Below, piece by piece: positions 5,131-5,192 of a stretch of 5,192 nucleotides of DNA. The stretch is from Thermoplasmata archaeon. Lineage in GTDB: Archaea > Thermoplasmatota > E2 > UBA202 > JdFR-43. The stretch's first letter is position 1; each line of letters opens with the position of its first letter. The DNA lies in contig JAGGXG010000051.1 of assembly GCA_021163175.1 (NCBI GenBank), positions 1 to 5,192 on the forward strand. Reading direction: 5' to 3'. Under the pieces are notes generated by a model. That model saw nothing but the letters and a program-made list of their open reading frames with translations. It ran no database searches and was not told where the DNA came from. Made by a program: the position numbers and the translations under genes.

Positions 5131-5192
5131 AAAAATCAGCAATTTTTATTATATGGCATCACAAATCTGCTTAAATCCACTTAAAATCATAC

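Noticed and set aside
5062..5184. A 40-codon plus-strand ORF beginning MPVSPKVSQNHHCQ across the inverted repeat
   Set aside because: It lies across both arms of the hairpin, has no ribosome site, its nearest TATA is too close and points the other way, and the peptide resembles no family I know.
5149..5192. A possible minus-strand gene end reading ILSGFKQICDAI then stop at the window edge
   Set aside because: Only about 14 codons are visible, too few to tell a real C-terminus from chance; extending the sequence to the right would settle it.

Overview
The window looks like a piece of an archaeal chromosome, AT-rich by eye, with heavy use of ATA, AGA and AGG codons. The best guess is an uncultured euryarchaeon of the Thermoplasmata type. 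Supporting signs are TATA-like elements at leaderless or near-leaderless spacing, a stand-alone short XPF/ERCC4 nuclease with no helicase part, a small dodecin, a secreted right-handed beta-helix protein of the NosD kind, and the tail of a surface protein with an Ig-like domain. The lineage is an inference from gene content, not a proven placement.

Layout: (1) 1-219, plus strand, the C-terminal end of an Ig-like-domain surface or secreted protein, followed by a T-run/hairpin likely to end its transcript. (2) 272-1747, plus strand, purH, the bifunctional enzyme for the last two steps to IMP. (3) 1753-1959, minus strand, a dodecin whose stop lies a few bases from the purH stop inside a 9-bp tandem duplication. 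(4) 2004-2651, plus strand, an ERCC4-HhH nuclease, divergent from the dodecin across a 44-bp gap with one TATA-like core that may serve both genes. (5) 2741-3403, minus strand, rpiA, convergent with the nuclease. (6) 3509-5014, minus strand, a signal-peptide beta-helix protein. (7) 5015-5192, a non-coding stretch with the promoter of that gene and a strong inverted repeat.

The genes are mostly unrelated housekeeping functions, not one operon. RpiA makes the ribose 5-phosphate from which PRPP and purines derive, and PurH finishes IMP, so the two share a pathway although they are on opposite strands and separated. The nuclease serves DNA repair, the dodecin probably handles flavin or another small ligand, and the two extracytoplasmic proteins belong to the cell surface.

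I see no defence system, CRISPR array, transposase, tRNA or rRNA here. The most unusual structure is a decayed 108-bp (36-codon) tandem repeat that forms the last 41 residues of the beta-helix protein, then continues past its stop codon, in broken form, into the likely promoter of rpiA. Second-tier oddities are a dodecin lacking the flavin-stacking tryptophan, a trimmed PurH cyclohydrolase domain, and an intergenic inverted repeat able to fold in two exclusive ways.
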